This document shows, one piece after another, positions 11,401 to 20,875 of a stretch of 64,000 nucleotides of DNA (position 1 is its first letter; the number at the start of each line of letters is the position of its first letter). Both the position numbers and the translations under genes were made by a program. This DNA comes from Alentia gelatinosa. Its lineage: Eukaryota > Annelida > Polychaeta > Phyllodocida > Polynoidae. Under the pieces are notes generated by a model, which ran no database searches, was not told the origin of the DNA, and worked only from the letters and a program-made list of their open reading frames with translations. The DNA is taken from positions 18,341,318-18,405,317 of the forward strand of contig OX465583.1 of assembly GCA_950022655.1 (NCBI GenBank). The letters run 5' to 3'.

Positions 11401-13057
11401 TGTTGTCATGGTAATCTGACCACTTGCCAGAGCGACAACAAGTGGAAATGTTAACTAGAAGGATGGATCTACAAGATGGATCTACAAATATTTCCGGGGG
11501 GGGGGGGGGGGGGGGGGCAGCCAACTCCTTAAATAAGCCTCTTTTCCAGACTGGGTATTTACATTAGTGATTAATACTATTCCATAGCGAAAATGAGAGA
11601 TAGTGAATTCACTCTTCCCCGGCTATCTTCGGTAAGCAGCATTCACCACCTACCTACACTCTTCCCACTCTCTAAATACTACTACCCTGCTATTACTCTG
11701 CTAATACTACTCCTTTTTGGCACGAGTTATGACAACCTTATCAGTATTCACACTCTATTCCTCACCTATTCACCTTTATTTCCAATTCTCAGCCATACCC
11801 TTCCATCATATTAAAACATGTCTTTATTGATCTTAGTAAAGTCACCAGTAAAGTATTCTGAACATAAATCGTCATAGAAAGAGGGACTGGTTGTTTACCT
11901 TGACGATATTGGTGTCTGCCCACAGCTTGGCCTTCTCCTGTATCTTCTCCAGGGCACCTGGTACGTGGATGGCCAGGTGCTTCGTATCATCAATTACCAG
12001 CACTGCCGGCTGACCTGTAGAAACAGAATTATGAATAAAATCAGAATTAACACCCACCCTATATGTGAAAAGCGAGGTCATGAATGATAAAACCGGAATA
12101 ATTTCCCACCGTGTATGTGGAAACCAGCATGAAAGGAAAACCAGCATTACCCATCATGTGTCAAAATCCACCATCTTGGTCCATGTAGGAGAAACATATG
12201 TCTATGTACCCACCATATTCCTATTCACTTAGTAGAATTAACCATCAAAACCCACGATGTTTTATTTATGCAGGAGACGTGTGTGTGAAAATTCACCATA
12301 TTTCTAAGTTTCATGTAGGAAAATAAATATCCGAACTCGCCATATTCCACCCAGAGTAAGTGTCAAAACCTACCATGTTTATTTCATGTAGGATAAAAAT
12401 TGGGTCAAAACTCACTATATTTCTATAGTCAGAAGAAATGGGCATCAAAACTGACCATATTTCTGCCGTCAGGAGAAATAAGCCTCAAAACTCACCATAG
12501 GTGTTCCTGTAGGAGAAAGAGGCCTCCTCTATGGCGTTGAGAACACGCTGAAGCTTGTGATGCTCATTCTTCCCAGGCAAGGCATGAATTCCAATCAGAT
12601 ATTTCACGAAGAATGAGAAGCTAATATGCTCATCGAAACTAAAACCAACAGCCTTTGCCAACGTATCCGCGAAGCTCTTCCCCTGAGATGCCATGACGTA
12701 GACCGGTGCCCCCCTACCCTGCGTCCCTGACGTCATCATCAAGTTGCGTACGCAGCGGAGCACCAGCTGCGTCTTTCCGGTTCCGGCCTCACCGTAGATC
12801 ACGTGATACTGCTCGTTGAAACGAGGCTCCAGGACGGTGAGGATCCGGCGTTCGTCTGCAGGACGCGGGAAGAACGCCCCATGGTGGCTTGTGGTGGAGA
12901 GTGGCGGGAGGATACGTCCGGTGCAGAACGCCCGGTGAAGCTTGTTGTAGCGGGTTGCGTCTGTGTAGAGGATGTACGAGCCGGTACCCAGCGCCGTAAA
13001 GCCAGCTCCGGTCATCACGTGACCACGGAGGAGGTGGAACAGCCAGTTGGCCGCCAT
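5460..13057 (-). CDS. Membrane-anchored P-loop NTPase (AAA+/STAND-like), three exons
   Basis: Exons on the minus strand are 13057-12496, 12014-11899 and 6116-5460. All introns are GT-AG and the phases agree, giving 1335 nt and 444 residues. The ATG has a strong context (AACATGG). Residues 16-31 form a hydrophobic segment, probably a single membrane anchor or mitochondrial targeting region. Walker A is GEAGTGKT at 89-96, Walker B is VLVIDD at 192-197, and VVFITND at 227-233 fits the sensor-1 strand. The C-terminal half has DNPLYVGDLTQEQAVNFL, an Asp/Asn-rich linker and a charged helical region. This resembles archaeal-type or fungal single-P-loop ATPases, but I cannot name the orthologue. Intron 2 is 5.8 kb and full of mobile DNA. 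The region upstream of the ATG stays open to 13231, but a plausible acceptor just upstream leaves a 5' non-coding exon possible. Confidence 0.85.
6157..6308. repeat. Foldback palindrome of about 150 bp in NTPase intron 2
   Basis: Arms starting AGAAAACG and ending CGTTTTCT pair over about 65-70 bp with few mismatches, around a GC-rich loop near 6225-6240. The inner arm contains GTCACCTGTGGTGGACGT and its complement. This looks like a foldback MITE. Confidence 0.9.
6362..6721 (-). CDS. Possible nested 119-codon ORF, unrecognised
   Basis: An ATG-initiated frame with acceptable context (AACATGTCGG) in a CpG-rich patch of intron 2. The product is mixed-composition (begins MSVDVESRLETRDTG) with no motif I recognise. 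It could be a chance ORF in CpG-rich DNA, an old transposon fragment or a nested gene. Overlapping plus-strand frames are also open, which lowers confidence. Confidence 0.25.
   Translation of the reverse strand: MSVDVESRLETRDTGPLSLVQVRNDQISRHTAGDNKLEQFKLCKYVEIIDNNNTPFDLVCNGGRTDKFTLIPGWYSLCSPIAFSVKCTATEKQPNIRSASDGVIAHAQRAHPAQLPELL
6399..6410. promoter_or_regulatory. NRF-1-type site TGCGCATGCGCG
   Basis: A match to the palindromic consensus of nuclear respiratory factor 1 inside a CpG-rich block (about 6160-6860). It suggests a CpG promoter or a mobile element that carried one. No transcript start can be assigned. Confidence 0.45.
7429..8703 (+). pseudogene. LINE ORF1: coiled coil, RRM-like region and NADAR domain, two internal stops
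   Basis: The frame starts at ATG 7429 and runs to TGA 8701-8703 (424 codons), broken only by in-frame TAA 8302-8304 and TGA 8497-8499. Residues about 20-100 are heptad-rich coiled coil. NVIIRGIEE near residue 105 begins an ORF1p RRM-like region. From about residue 258 the frame matches NADAR: SPYSNLY, then NSVE-stop-IYTMKLAFAH, WAKFDQNP, FFEATRDPIYGCG and NQMGVILRE. Comparison with the second LINE suggests the first stop replaces Gln (CAA to TAA), and the second could be a CGA to TGA change. The ORF is followed 57 nt later by the SGNH ORF. Confidence 0.85.
8760..9419 (+). CDS. SGNH/GDSL-like hydrolase ORF of a LINE, intact
   Basis: 219 residues. Block I is IADSRGRG near residues 9-16 (nucleophile Ser in place of GDS), GVND near 71-74 fits the block III Gly-x-Asn-Asp, and TDGVHYT near the C-terminus supplies the Asp-x-x-His pair. 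SGNH esterase domains are known in CR1-type LINEs, usually fused within ORF1; here the domain is a separate frame. This ORF has no stops although its neighbours are broken. The substrate is unknown; lipid or ester hydrolysis is the family expectation. Confidence 0.85.
   Translation: MPTFKILLIADSRGRGIKSMINYELTMRQMNDIHFDLLSFPGGKISSTTDRAIDIIQYRRTYDIIYLAAGVNDLSNLIGHPNVQPAFNTSDQIVTHITRELAQARERLEMHCKLVVLCEVIGMSLELYNTNGQNYTQEQQAINNAIFDSAIATDCLNSMRAASTPHFLQHVHKPRPHGQLSHRYASTMTDGVHYTWATKAKYARNLVYTFYSNIHATCN
9420..10029 (+). repeat. LINE inter-ORF spacer with repeated CTGTGGAnAAACACAA
   Basis: AT-rich spacer between the SGNH and endonuclease frames. A motif like AACTGTGGAAAAACACAAAG appears in about four imperfect copies (near 9545, 9618, 9660 and 9737). 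It may be structural RNA of the element; function is unknown. Confidence 0.5.
10030..10598 (+). pseudogene. LINE ORF2 fragment: apurinic-type endonuclease, cut before RT
   Basis: The N-terminal endonuclease/exonuclease/phosphatase domain is recognisable from HQNACSM, FSETWL, the Gly-rich IGGGVCAYI, IVYRPPD and LIGDFNV. The frame is lost where a 185-bp tandem repeat begins near 10598, so the distal endonuclease motifs and all RT are missing. Loss of the 3' half is opposite to usual LINE 5' truncation and implies a later deletion or capture. Confidence 0.85.
10598..11125. repeat. Tandem repeat, period about 185 bp, three copies
   Basis: Copies begin near 10605, 10788 and 10975 with GAGTGGCAGGGGTAGCAAAA-like sequence and share AACCTGATATCACAAAACAC and AATAGCTCAAAATGT. 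It fills the space between the endonuclease fragment and the right inverted repeat. Confidence 0.85.
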
Positions 13058-13239
13058 GTTGGAGGTCCTGCGCGTCTCCCAACCCCCGGTCGTGGATAAT
13101 CTGAAGACAGATAAAGGCATATATTGAAGTGACCAGCATGAACACGCTATTTGATGGAAGTTGGCTTCACTATAGGCTTCAGTCGACCTTAGATAGTTGC
13201 CCATTCTAGATCGCAATCTGATCACGGTCAAGAAACTTT

Positions 13240-14100
13240 CAAAAGGACATCCTCTAAATGGTCTGTAAATAGTGTAATCTAGTTCTGTTAGGGATGTATG
13301 GATGTATATACATTTGTATATCTATGTATATATATACATTTATATCTATATATAGGTACATACTAGCCGTTATACATTCGTCCATTTTGGAGCTACTCTG
13401 GTTGACCGGAATGCTATGTCGATACGCAAGGGATATTGGGTAATGATAGACAGATACAGCAAAATTCCAGTCTCATGGAGAAGGTAGTGTATGACATACG
13501 AGTGAACTCATCCAGAACCATGTAGGATAACAGATTATATTATGGTCAATGGATGGGTATTTCACCAGAGAGAGGAATACGGTGAGATAGCTATACAATA
13601 TGTAATTTTATAACAGTAAATGAAAGGAATCTGAAATTCCTTCTCTTGGTTTTGGATAGTGTTAATTTTCGAAACCTTAAACAGCATTCCCTAGTCATAA
13701 AAGGAAACATCTCTTAGCTTTATACCATAGCATGTTCAAATATATTAATCTTACGCAGAAGACCATGGAACCCAAATAAAGTGGACACCCAGAAACAAAT
13801 AGCAATGGTGTCAGTAAAGACCAGTTCTTGAAAAATTAGAGGTAAATGGTCAGTGGTAATAGGGGAGCTTCTGTAAAGGAATCACCTAGTTTACTCTCCG
13901 GCTTGAATCCTAAAGGAATTCGGAGGGGTGTAAGGAAACCCCTTTTTCCTCTGATCTACCCATAAGGTAGATAATAAATTCTTAATCGAAGAAAACTTCA
14001 CATAACATGCAATGTTAGAGGTAGTCCAATTAAATAGGAAGTGCTCTGCCTTCCCCCATAGCTCCTACAGAGCTGAAACAACACAAAAAGAAAACTAACT
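13240..14100. other. No gene seen upstream of the NTPase gene
   Basis: AT-rich, with a short TATA microsatellite near 13310-13355. Upstream regulatory DNA of the NTPase is expected here, but no motif is clear. Confidence 0.5.
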
Positions 14101-14760
14101 GACTATAGAAACTGGAAAAAGCCAAAACCAATGATCTTTTCGACCAGAAACCAATTAAGAAATATATGGATGCCTAAAAAACTTAGACTTAATAACGAGG
14201 AGCTCAAATTTGTGACATAATTCGATTATTTGGGCATCAGGTTGGACCGAAAGTTATCCTATGAGCTTCATAAAAAAGAAATGGCCCTCAAACTGGATCA
14301 TAAAATATAAATCTTCGCCAAGATTAAACAATATTTAAGTAACAGAAACAGGCCATCACTCTCTATAAACTATGATACTCCCTTTGCAGAATACGGCAGT
14401 CCAACAAGAAATCCCTTGATAATGTACAGCAACTCCAAAAGAAAGCATTGCACTTTGCACTCAAACAGCCAATAGATACTGCCACGACACAACTGCATAT
14501 ATATACTAGCATCAACTTTCTTAGCAAAAGAAGATTATCTGCCACCACGAAATTATCGTATAACAGGACAGAAATCAGAACCATCTAGTTCAAGCCAAGA
14601 TAAACAGAAGACTCTATGATGCACCTGTTATTCGCGCTATCCCAAAAAGGTTAATCTTATAGCTTCATTTAAAGGGAGCGTGTGCCTTCCCACCGAATAC
14701 AGATAAATCCCTTGGTATCTCCAATTTAAGTGAAAAGAGAGTTTCTAAGGAATAGCAATC
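14100..14760 (+). pseudogene. Decayed LINE reverse-transcriptase 3' fragment
   Basis: Broken frames match the region after the RT domain of the LINE at 15.5 kb. FDYLGIRLDRKLSYELHKKE aligns with FKYLGLTIDAKLKFIEHRKA, and NVQQLQKKALHFALKQP aligns with EIQKLQNKTLE. Several stops and frameshifts are present. It is another, older copy and may belong to the same family as the TIR-enclosed LINE. Confidence 0.75.
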
Positions 14761-15490
14761 AGAACTATCAAATTTTCTACTAACTTGAAATTTTGATGCA
14801 TAGATGTGATCTCCTATTCGTGTATCTTTGCTCAATTCATATCATGTTTACCATTTCATCATCTTTTTATATTGAGATTTGATGTTTGTACGGTCTAACA
14901 TTGTTTTCTTGTATGAATTTTGTACATCATTTTATTTATTTATTTATTTTTTTGAATAGAGCACAGCATTTATTTTCCAGTATACAGCATACAGTACATT
15001 GCATTATTTCCTTGTTGTCTTGTTCTCAGATTTATCTGACTGTACACTCATAGCAGGGTCTTACACACATCTTTCGTCTTGCTCCCTTTTTTTGATATTT
15101 TAACTTTATAATTACATGGTTACCTGGTATACCTCTACCCCTTACTGGACTACAACATTCTAGATTGCCACCTATTCACTTTTTATTTATCTATTTATTT
15201 CCAAATTCTGTTGTGGTACAGGTCTTCCATTTGGAGTGTGCGATCGCATGATTATATTGTATATGTATTTACTTATAGATAAACTGCTATAATAAGGTTT
15301 ACCACTTCTACAATATTACTTGTCTTTTGTAACTGCACTACAAATTCCTTGAGAAACAGAAAGATTTTTGTTCCTCCATGAATACCATTAAATACTATGT
15401 ATTTGCCCTAATCTACTTTGCTTGGACAATGTATTATCATTGGTACATATTTGGCACCGCCAAGATTGCTCAGATGTCTTGATTTCTTGA
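14761..15490. other. No gene seen; possible LINE 3' remnant
   Basis: T-rich sequence with TATTTATTTATTT runs near 14935 and 15180, between two LINE copies. No ORF or RNA gene is supported. Confidence 0.45.
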
Positions 15491-15514
15491 ATCTGGCCCG
15501 AGAATTATAAAAAC

Positions 15515-16498
15515 TTGGTTGAACTGAGAAATTCTTCATCATATGAGATGGATGGTGAAAATGCCCACACCATTGCCCTAGATATCTTAACAAGGTTGAA
15601 CCCTGCAATTACCCCCAATGACTTGGACCAGGTATACCGCATCGGCAGGCCTACTCAGCGAGAAAGACCTATATTGGTCTCTTTCGGAAAAATGAGGGAC
15701 CGGGACTCTATTCTCAAAGCAAAAAGTAAGCTCAAACGATTCCCTGATCTGAATGCAGTCTACATTAACGAAGACGCAAACCCTGAAGTGAAAACCCAAA
15801 AAGGAGAATTAAGAGCAATTGCGAAGATGGCCGAAAAATGCGGAGAAACAACGAAACTAAAAGGACGAGGCCTAATATACAACAACAGGTATTACTCATA
15901 CCAAGATATCAAAAACCTCCCCGAGAAGTTAAGTTTGGAGAAGTTGAAAACGAGGTATACGCCAACGACTGTAGCGTACCACTCACACCACTCTCCTCTC
16001 TCCAACATGTATCCGGCACCCTTCAATTATGAAGGTACACGCTACGTTTCAGTCGAACAGGCATATTGCCACCTGAAAGCAGAGTATATGAATGCCCCCG
16101 AAATTGGCAAGCAGGTACTCGCAACAGAAGATCCCTACCGGGCCAAACGTCTGACTAAGCCATTGGTCAGTGCAAACTGGGACGCTCGAGCCGAAACAAA
16201 GCTGAGAGAACTCAACCTCAAGAAATACCTACAGAATCCAGAATTAGCGACAAAACTCAAGGATACTGGTAATAGGCGGCTGCTGGAGGCTACATTAGAC
16301 CCCTACTGGGGGACAGGATGTCATCTTTTTGCACTGGAGATTCACCTCGGAACGTACAGGGGGAATAATATTGGCGGGGCTATTCTCATGGACGTAAGGG
16401 GTGAGCTCACCCGTGATCAACTGCCCCCTCCCCTATTCCGACCCTCTCAACCAGCACCGATCATCCATGACGAGGCAGACGCAAAACAACCAGCTTGA
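15515..16498 (+). pseudogene. LINE ORF1 (5'-truncated) with complete NADAR domain
   Basis: An open frame of 327 codons; the upstream in-frame stop is at 15488 and the first ATG is at about 15545, so the natural N-terminus is missing. Residues 1-145 are the RRM-like part of ORF1p. Residues 152-298 are a full NADAR domain: SPLSNMYPAPF, YVSVEQAYCHLKA, NWDARAETKL, LKKYLQNPELATKLKDTGN, EATLDPYWGTGCH and GNNIGGAILMDVR. NADAR proteins include YbiA-like N-glycosidases and, in DarT-associated systems, hydrolases that remove ADP-ribose from guanosine. The domain itself has no disabling mutation. A Pro-rich tail of about 30 residues follows. Confidence 0.9.
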
Positions 16499-16668
16499 CC
16501 CTCGACCCGGCTGACCTACTGATTGAATAGCACGTATGGAGACGCACTAACTATAAGTACCATTGGAACCGCAGGGCCATTCACAGCCTTTTCTTTCCTT
16601 CTTTGTCTTTACACATATTGAATTACGCTTGTGTAATTACGTAATTGTAAACCAGAAATTAGATAAGA

Positions 16669-17346
16669 ATGGCGGTACTAATCGTCTCAGACTCGCGTGG
16701 CTATAAACTAACCCAGGATCTCTTTAAGTCTAGCCCATTCACCTACTATATTAGGCCTTACAGTGGAAGGTCTATCGAGGATCTTGTATCACCGACCATT
16801 AACCTAGCAAAAGACCTTCACCCCGACCTAATCATACTGTACGCGGGAGTAGGTGGACTGACTTACAAAAACTCACTAACTGGGAAAGTATCGCTCCTAA
16901 ATGAGAACAGTGATCAGCTTTATGATATGCTTATGGCTCAAATTGTTTAAGCGCACCGTGAAATACACCAACATACGGCAGTGAAAACGATTATCTTACC
17001 AATAATTGGAATGTCACTATCAAAGTATAATAGCCAACACACCCGTTCCCTGTACAGGAATGAAGAACCACGAATCCAAGTTGCTGCAGAACGAAGTCCC
17101 CAACAAGATTTGTTAAATCAATGTATCGTTAGACTAAATTCGTCAATAACTAAGTTCAACAACGACAATGCCCTACCCACACCGTGGATAACGGACAAAA
17201 TTCACCGATGTATGGGCCGAGGAAGGGTGTCACACACCTACACACACCTTTACGATGGGTGCCACACTGATAACTTCTCTACTAGTTATATTGCACAGAA
17301 GATAGATAAATGTTTAAATGACAATCTTCGGGCCATCTTTTCGTAA
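16669..17346 (+). pseudogene. LINE SGNH hydrolase ORF, one in-frame stop
   Basis: 225 codons from ATG 16669, broken only by TAA 16948-16950. SDSRGYK gives the nucleophile Ser, and DGCHTD near the end gives the Asp/His pair. The block III position reads AGVGG rather than GxND, so the oxyanion Asn is lost in this copy. Downstream of the stop, IGMSLSKYN matches IGMSLELYN in the SGNH ORF at 8760, confirming homology. Confidence 0.85.
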
Positions 17347-17646
17347 TCTGTAAGTGGTTTACCACTGCCTTTAACTTATCCTCTTAGTGATCTTGCACAG
17401 TAACTACTTCGTAAAAAAGTATTGCCATAATAGACGGATTAAAGAATAACCAAATGATGAAACAATGACTGTATAACAAACCCTATATTGCTTGTTTATA
17501 TTCAACCTAGATCTCACTGAGTGTGTTGTAGCTGAGGCCTAATATGGTATCCACAGAAGGTAACGAAGTTCACCATCATTCACATCATACTCATCTTCGT
17601 TCATCTTATAATTCCGCTTGGATTAAGGTATGTAATCAATTACTTA

Positions 17647-20470
17647 ATGGTTGAACTTAAGGATATCACGGATACGAAAGGTTTGAAATTCATTAGTATG
17701 AACATTTGTAGTCTATATTCAAACCTAGATAACTTCAGACTACTGGTAAATGGCTTTGACATTATCATGGTCAACGAGTCTTGGTTGACACCAGGAATGC
17801 CTTCTGAACTTGTTGCACTTGACAATTATCAAATCATCCGCCTGGATAGGAGACCTTATGTTGAAAAGAAAGGAGGTGGGCTCGTAGTCTATGTGCATAC
17901 TGACTATTCATATGAACTGATTGCAGAACATACTGTTATCCTACCTGAGTATGAAATGATAACTTTGTGCTTGTTGGTCCAAGGTAAGCGGTACTTGGTT
18001 GTGAATGTATATAAACCACCCCCATGTTCACCATTTATGTTTTATGAACGATTAGAAGAAATATTGGATGTGTATGCGAAAAATTCAACTGTTGTTATCA
18101 TGGGTGACACAAATGTAGATATGAATGATCGTAATTTACGGGATACTCATATAACCAACTTTGGAAAAATGTATAACCTAAAACAGATTGTCAATTTACC
18201 GACTCGTATTACTGAGCGAACTGCAACTATTATTGACCATATTTACACAAATAGCCCAAACGTTGTATAGTCGGTCCCTATAAATTACAATATTAGCGAT
18301 CATATACCAGTTGCCCTAGTCATTAAGGCCCGTCGAAATAAAATAAGGAAAAGAAAAATCCTTGCTAGGTCCTACTCAAAATTTGATAAACAAGTATTTG
18401 TCAATGTCTATACCCAATGTGACTGGTCACAATTCACTGTAACATGCTCGCCTGACCAGCTATGGGATATAATGTTAGAGAACATTGAGACTGCACTTAA
18501 AGCAACTGCCCCGCTCAGGAAAATATATGTTTCACACAACAAGCCACAGTGGCTAAGCGCTGAAATTCTAACTAGTATTAAGAATATGGACTACTTTTAC
18601 AGAGAAGCTAAAAACTCTAATCACCCTGATGATTGGAGGATAGCGCGCTTCTATAAAAATAGGACTAAAGGAATGATAGTTATGAACAAAAAACAAAAAA
18701 TAAGGACGCTCCTGAAAAAAAAAGGCAAGGATCCTAAAAAATCTGGGAAGGAATCAGAATGTTGATCCCCAAAGAAAAGCTCCCTCCACTTAAGCAATTA
18801 TATGACCAAGATACCAAAAAAGAGATATTAACTGACAAAATCCCCAACCACATTAACCATTACTTTGCCACAATTGGTGAAAAGCTGGCTGCGGAATTTG
18901 ATCCCCCAATTGTCCCTGACTTACCTTTCCCCCCTCGACCAGATGATGAATCTATTTTTGGAGTCCCTATAACTACGGAAGAGCTGATAGAGGCAATCAA
19001 AAAGATTGACTTTAACAAATCCTCAAGTGTCACGAATATTAGATCCTCTATCTTTAAACTAGCGTTTACCACCCTCCCGGATAGAACTATAACTCTACTG
19101 AATTCTACCATATTTAATTGTAAGTTCCCGGACAAATGGAAAATAGCAAAAATCACTCCTATACCAAAAAAGCACAATGCAAAATATGCTAATGAACTCC
19201 GCCCAATAAGTCTACTCCCTCTCCCTAGTAAACTACTGGAAAAGATAATAAACCGACGTTTAAAAACTTATTTAGAAAACAAGAATATATTAATTGATGC
19301 CCAGCACGGTTTTAGGGAAAACAAATCAACTATATCCGCAATTACTAACTACCTAACACACATATATAATAATGTAAATGACAATGATACAACTTCACTC
19401 TTTTTGGACTTTTGTAAAGCGTTTGATACTATTTCCCATAAAATATTACTATATAAATTATACAAACTAGGACTAAATAACTTAACATGTTCATGGTTTT
19501 CGAGTTACTTGCATAATCGAAAACAACAAGTCACCTTAAATAACAAGCTATCCTCTGTACTCCCCCTCACTTATGGAGTCCCTCAAGGCTCCGTGCTAGG
19601 CCCGACCTTATTTATAATTTACATAAATGACATTCTGAGTGGTTTGCAAAACGTCCAATGTGAGTCGGTCTTATACGCAGATGACACAGTCATCACTACA
19701 AGCACCAGGCAAGATATGGGGAATGTGATCCCCAAAATCTCCCTGTGGTGTGAAAGTAACTTATTAACCCTAAATGAAAAGAAAACACAATGGATGAGTT
19801 ATGGACGCAATAGAAATCCCCCTTTATATAACTTAGTCATAAACAACAAAACAATAGAGCAAGTAAATAAATTCAAATATTTAGGCCTAACCATAGATGC
19901 AAAATTAAAATTTATAGAACACCGGAAGGCTATGATTTTAAAGGTAAAACACAAAGCATATCTATTAACTAAAATAAGGAAATATATTGACCAAAATACC
20001 GCTCTGCAAATTTATAAAACAACTATCCTCCCCTACCTAGACTATGCAGACTTCATATATGATAATGGTACCCATGCAATGGAAAATGAAATACAAAAAC
20101 TACAAAATAAAACCTTAGAATAATCTACAAGGTTAAACTAGAACCCAATCCCCTGTTCACTTCAGAACAAATGCACACCAAGGCTAAACTGTTTATTCTG
20201 AAACAAAGAAGAGATATGCATTTACTAAACTATGCCTTTACACTGACAAAAAAACGAGACATGTTGGACAATCGTAATCTCCCTCTCAGGAGGAAACATG
20301 GACTAAGACTCCTACAGCCACCATTGAAGGACGCTGTATTTAATTCCTCGTTTAATTGCCGTGGTATACAAGCATGGAATAATCTAAAAGAAGTCTATAC
20401 GACCATAACTGAAAAAAATAAGTTTAAAATACACATAAAAAAGAATTACCAAGATTGTTATATGGACTAG
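17647..20470 (+). pseudogene. LINE ORF2: endonuclease and reverse transcriptase, one stop and two frameshifts
   Basis: Endonuclease motifs are MNICSL, VNESWL, VNVYKPP, MGDTNVD, IDHIYTN and SDHIPV. TAG 18268-18270 interrupts the frame within this domain. A one-base shift in the A-rich run near 18735 leads into the RT (frame open 18759-20123): ITPIPKK, LRPISLL, HGFRENKST, LDFCKAFDT, GVPQGSVLGP, YADD and KYLGLTID. A second one-base shift near 20115 restores the C-terminal segment to 20470. All RT catalytic residues are still present. Confidence 0.92.
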
Positions 20471-20875
20471 TCAGCTTGTGTTGCAACTGTCTAGAAGTAA
20501 AAGTAGTTCTGTTCAGAAGTAGTTCTTGTTACTACTAAAATATAATGCACCGCTGTTCCCGTCCCACTCCCCTCCACCTATTCAGTTGCTTACGCATAGA
20601 AAGTAGATTGTGTTGCAACTAATTGATTTAAGTCGAAAGTGCTGACCATGCATATACAAGTATGACTAGAGCTGCTATGGTATATCTTTAACCATTGTGA
20701 TGTTTCGACTAATGTTCAGTCCATAAAGGACAAAGTTGACTAAGTACCAGACAATCCTAGTCAGGCTGTGAACACCATTATGAAATAAGAACTATTAAGA
20801 GAACAGGTAGGGCAGTCATACAGTGACTGTGATTGTGATCTGGTTAATGTAAGATGTATTCATCTCATCTCATTA

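Larger units (their letters stand above)
6938..11521. mobile_element. 4.6-kb terminal-inverted-repeat structure enclosing a LINE 5' half
   Basis: The left end (about 6938-7175) and right end (about 11277-11521) are inverted copies, roughly 240 bp and mostly identical by eye. Both ends start GCTGCCCCCC and include GACGGGAGGTCTCTTCAACA or its complement. The right tip has expanded to a run of G. I could not find a clear target duplication. Inside are LINE ORF1, an SGNH ORF and a truncated endonuclease, then a 185-bp tandem repeat. There is no transposase, so it is non-autonomous. A LINE may have inserted into the TIR element, or the LINE DNA may have been captured. Confidence 0.8.
15491..20875 (+). 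mobile_element. NADAR-SGNH-EN-RT non-LTR retrotransposon, inactivated
   Basis: Three successive frames in LINE order: ORF1 with NADAR (15515-16498), SGNH (16669-17346), and endonuclease-RT (17647-20470), then about 400 bp of non-coding tail. The RT has GVPQGSVLGP and YADD (19674-19685). The SGNH domain and RT style suggest the CR1/L2/Crack group. The 5' end is truncated: the ORF1 coiled coil is absent and no ATG precedes residue 11. It differs from the LINE at 7.4 kb by far more than copy divergence, so these are two families with one layout. End coordinates are approximate. Confidence 0.9.
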
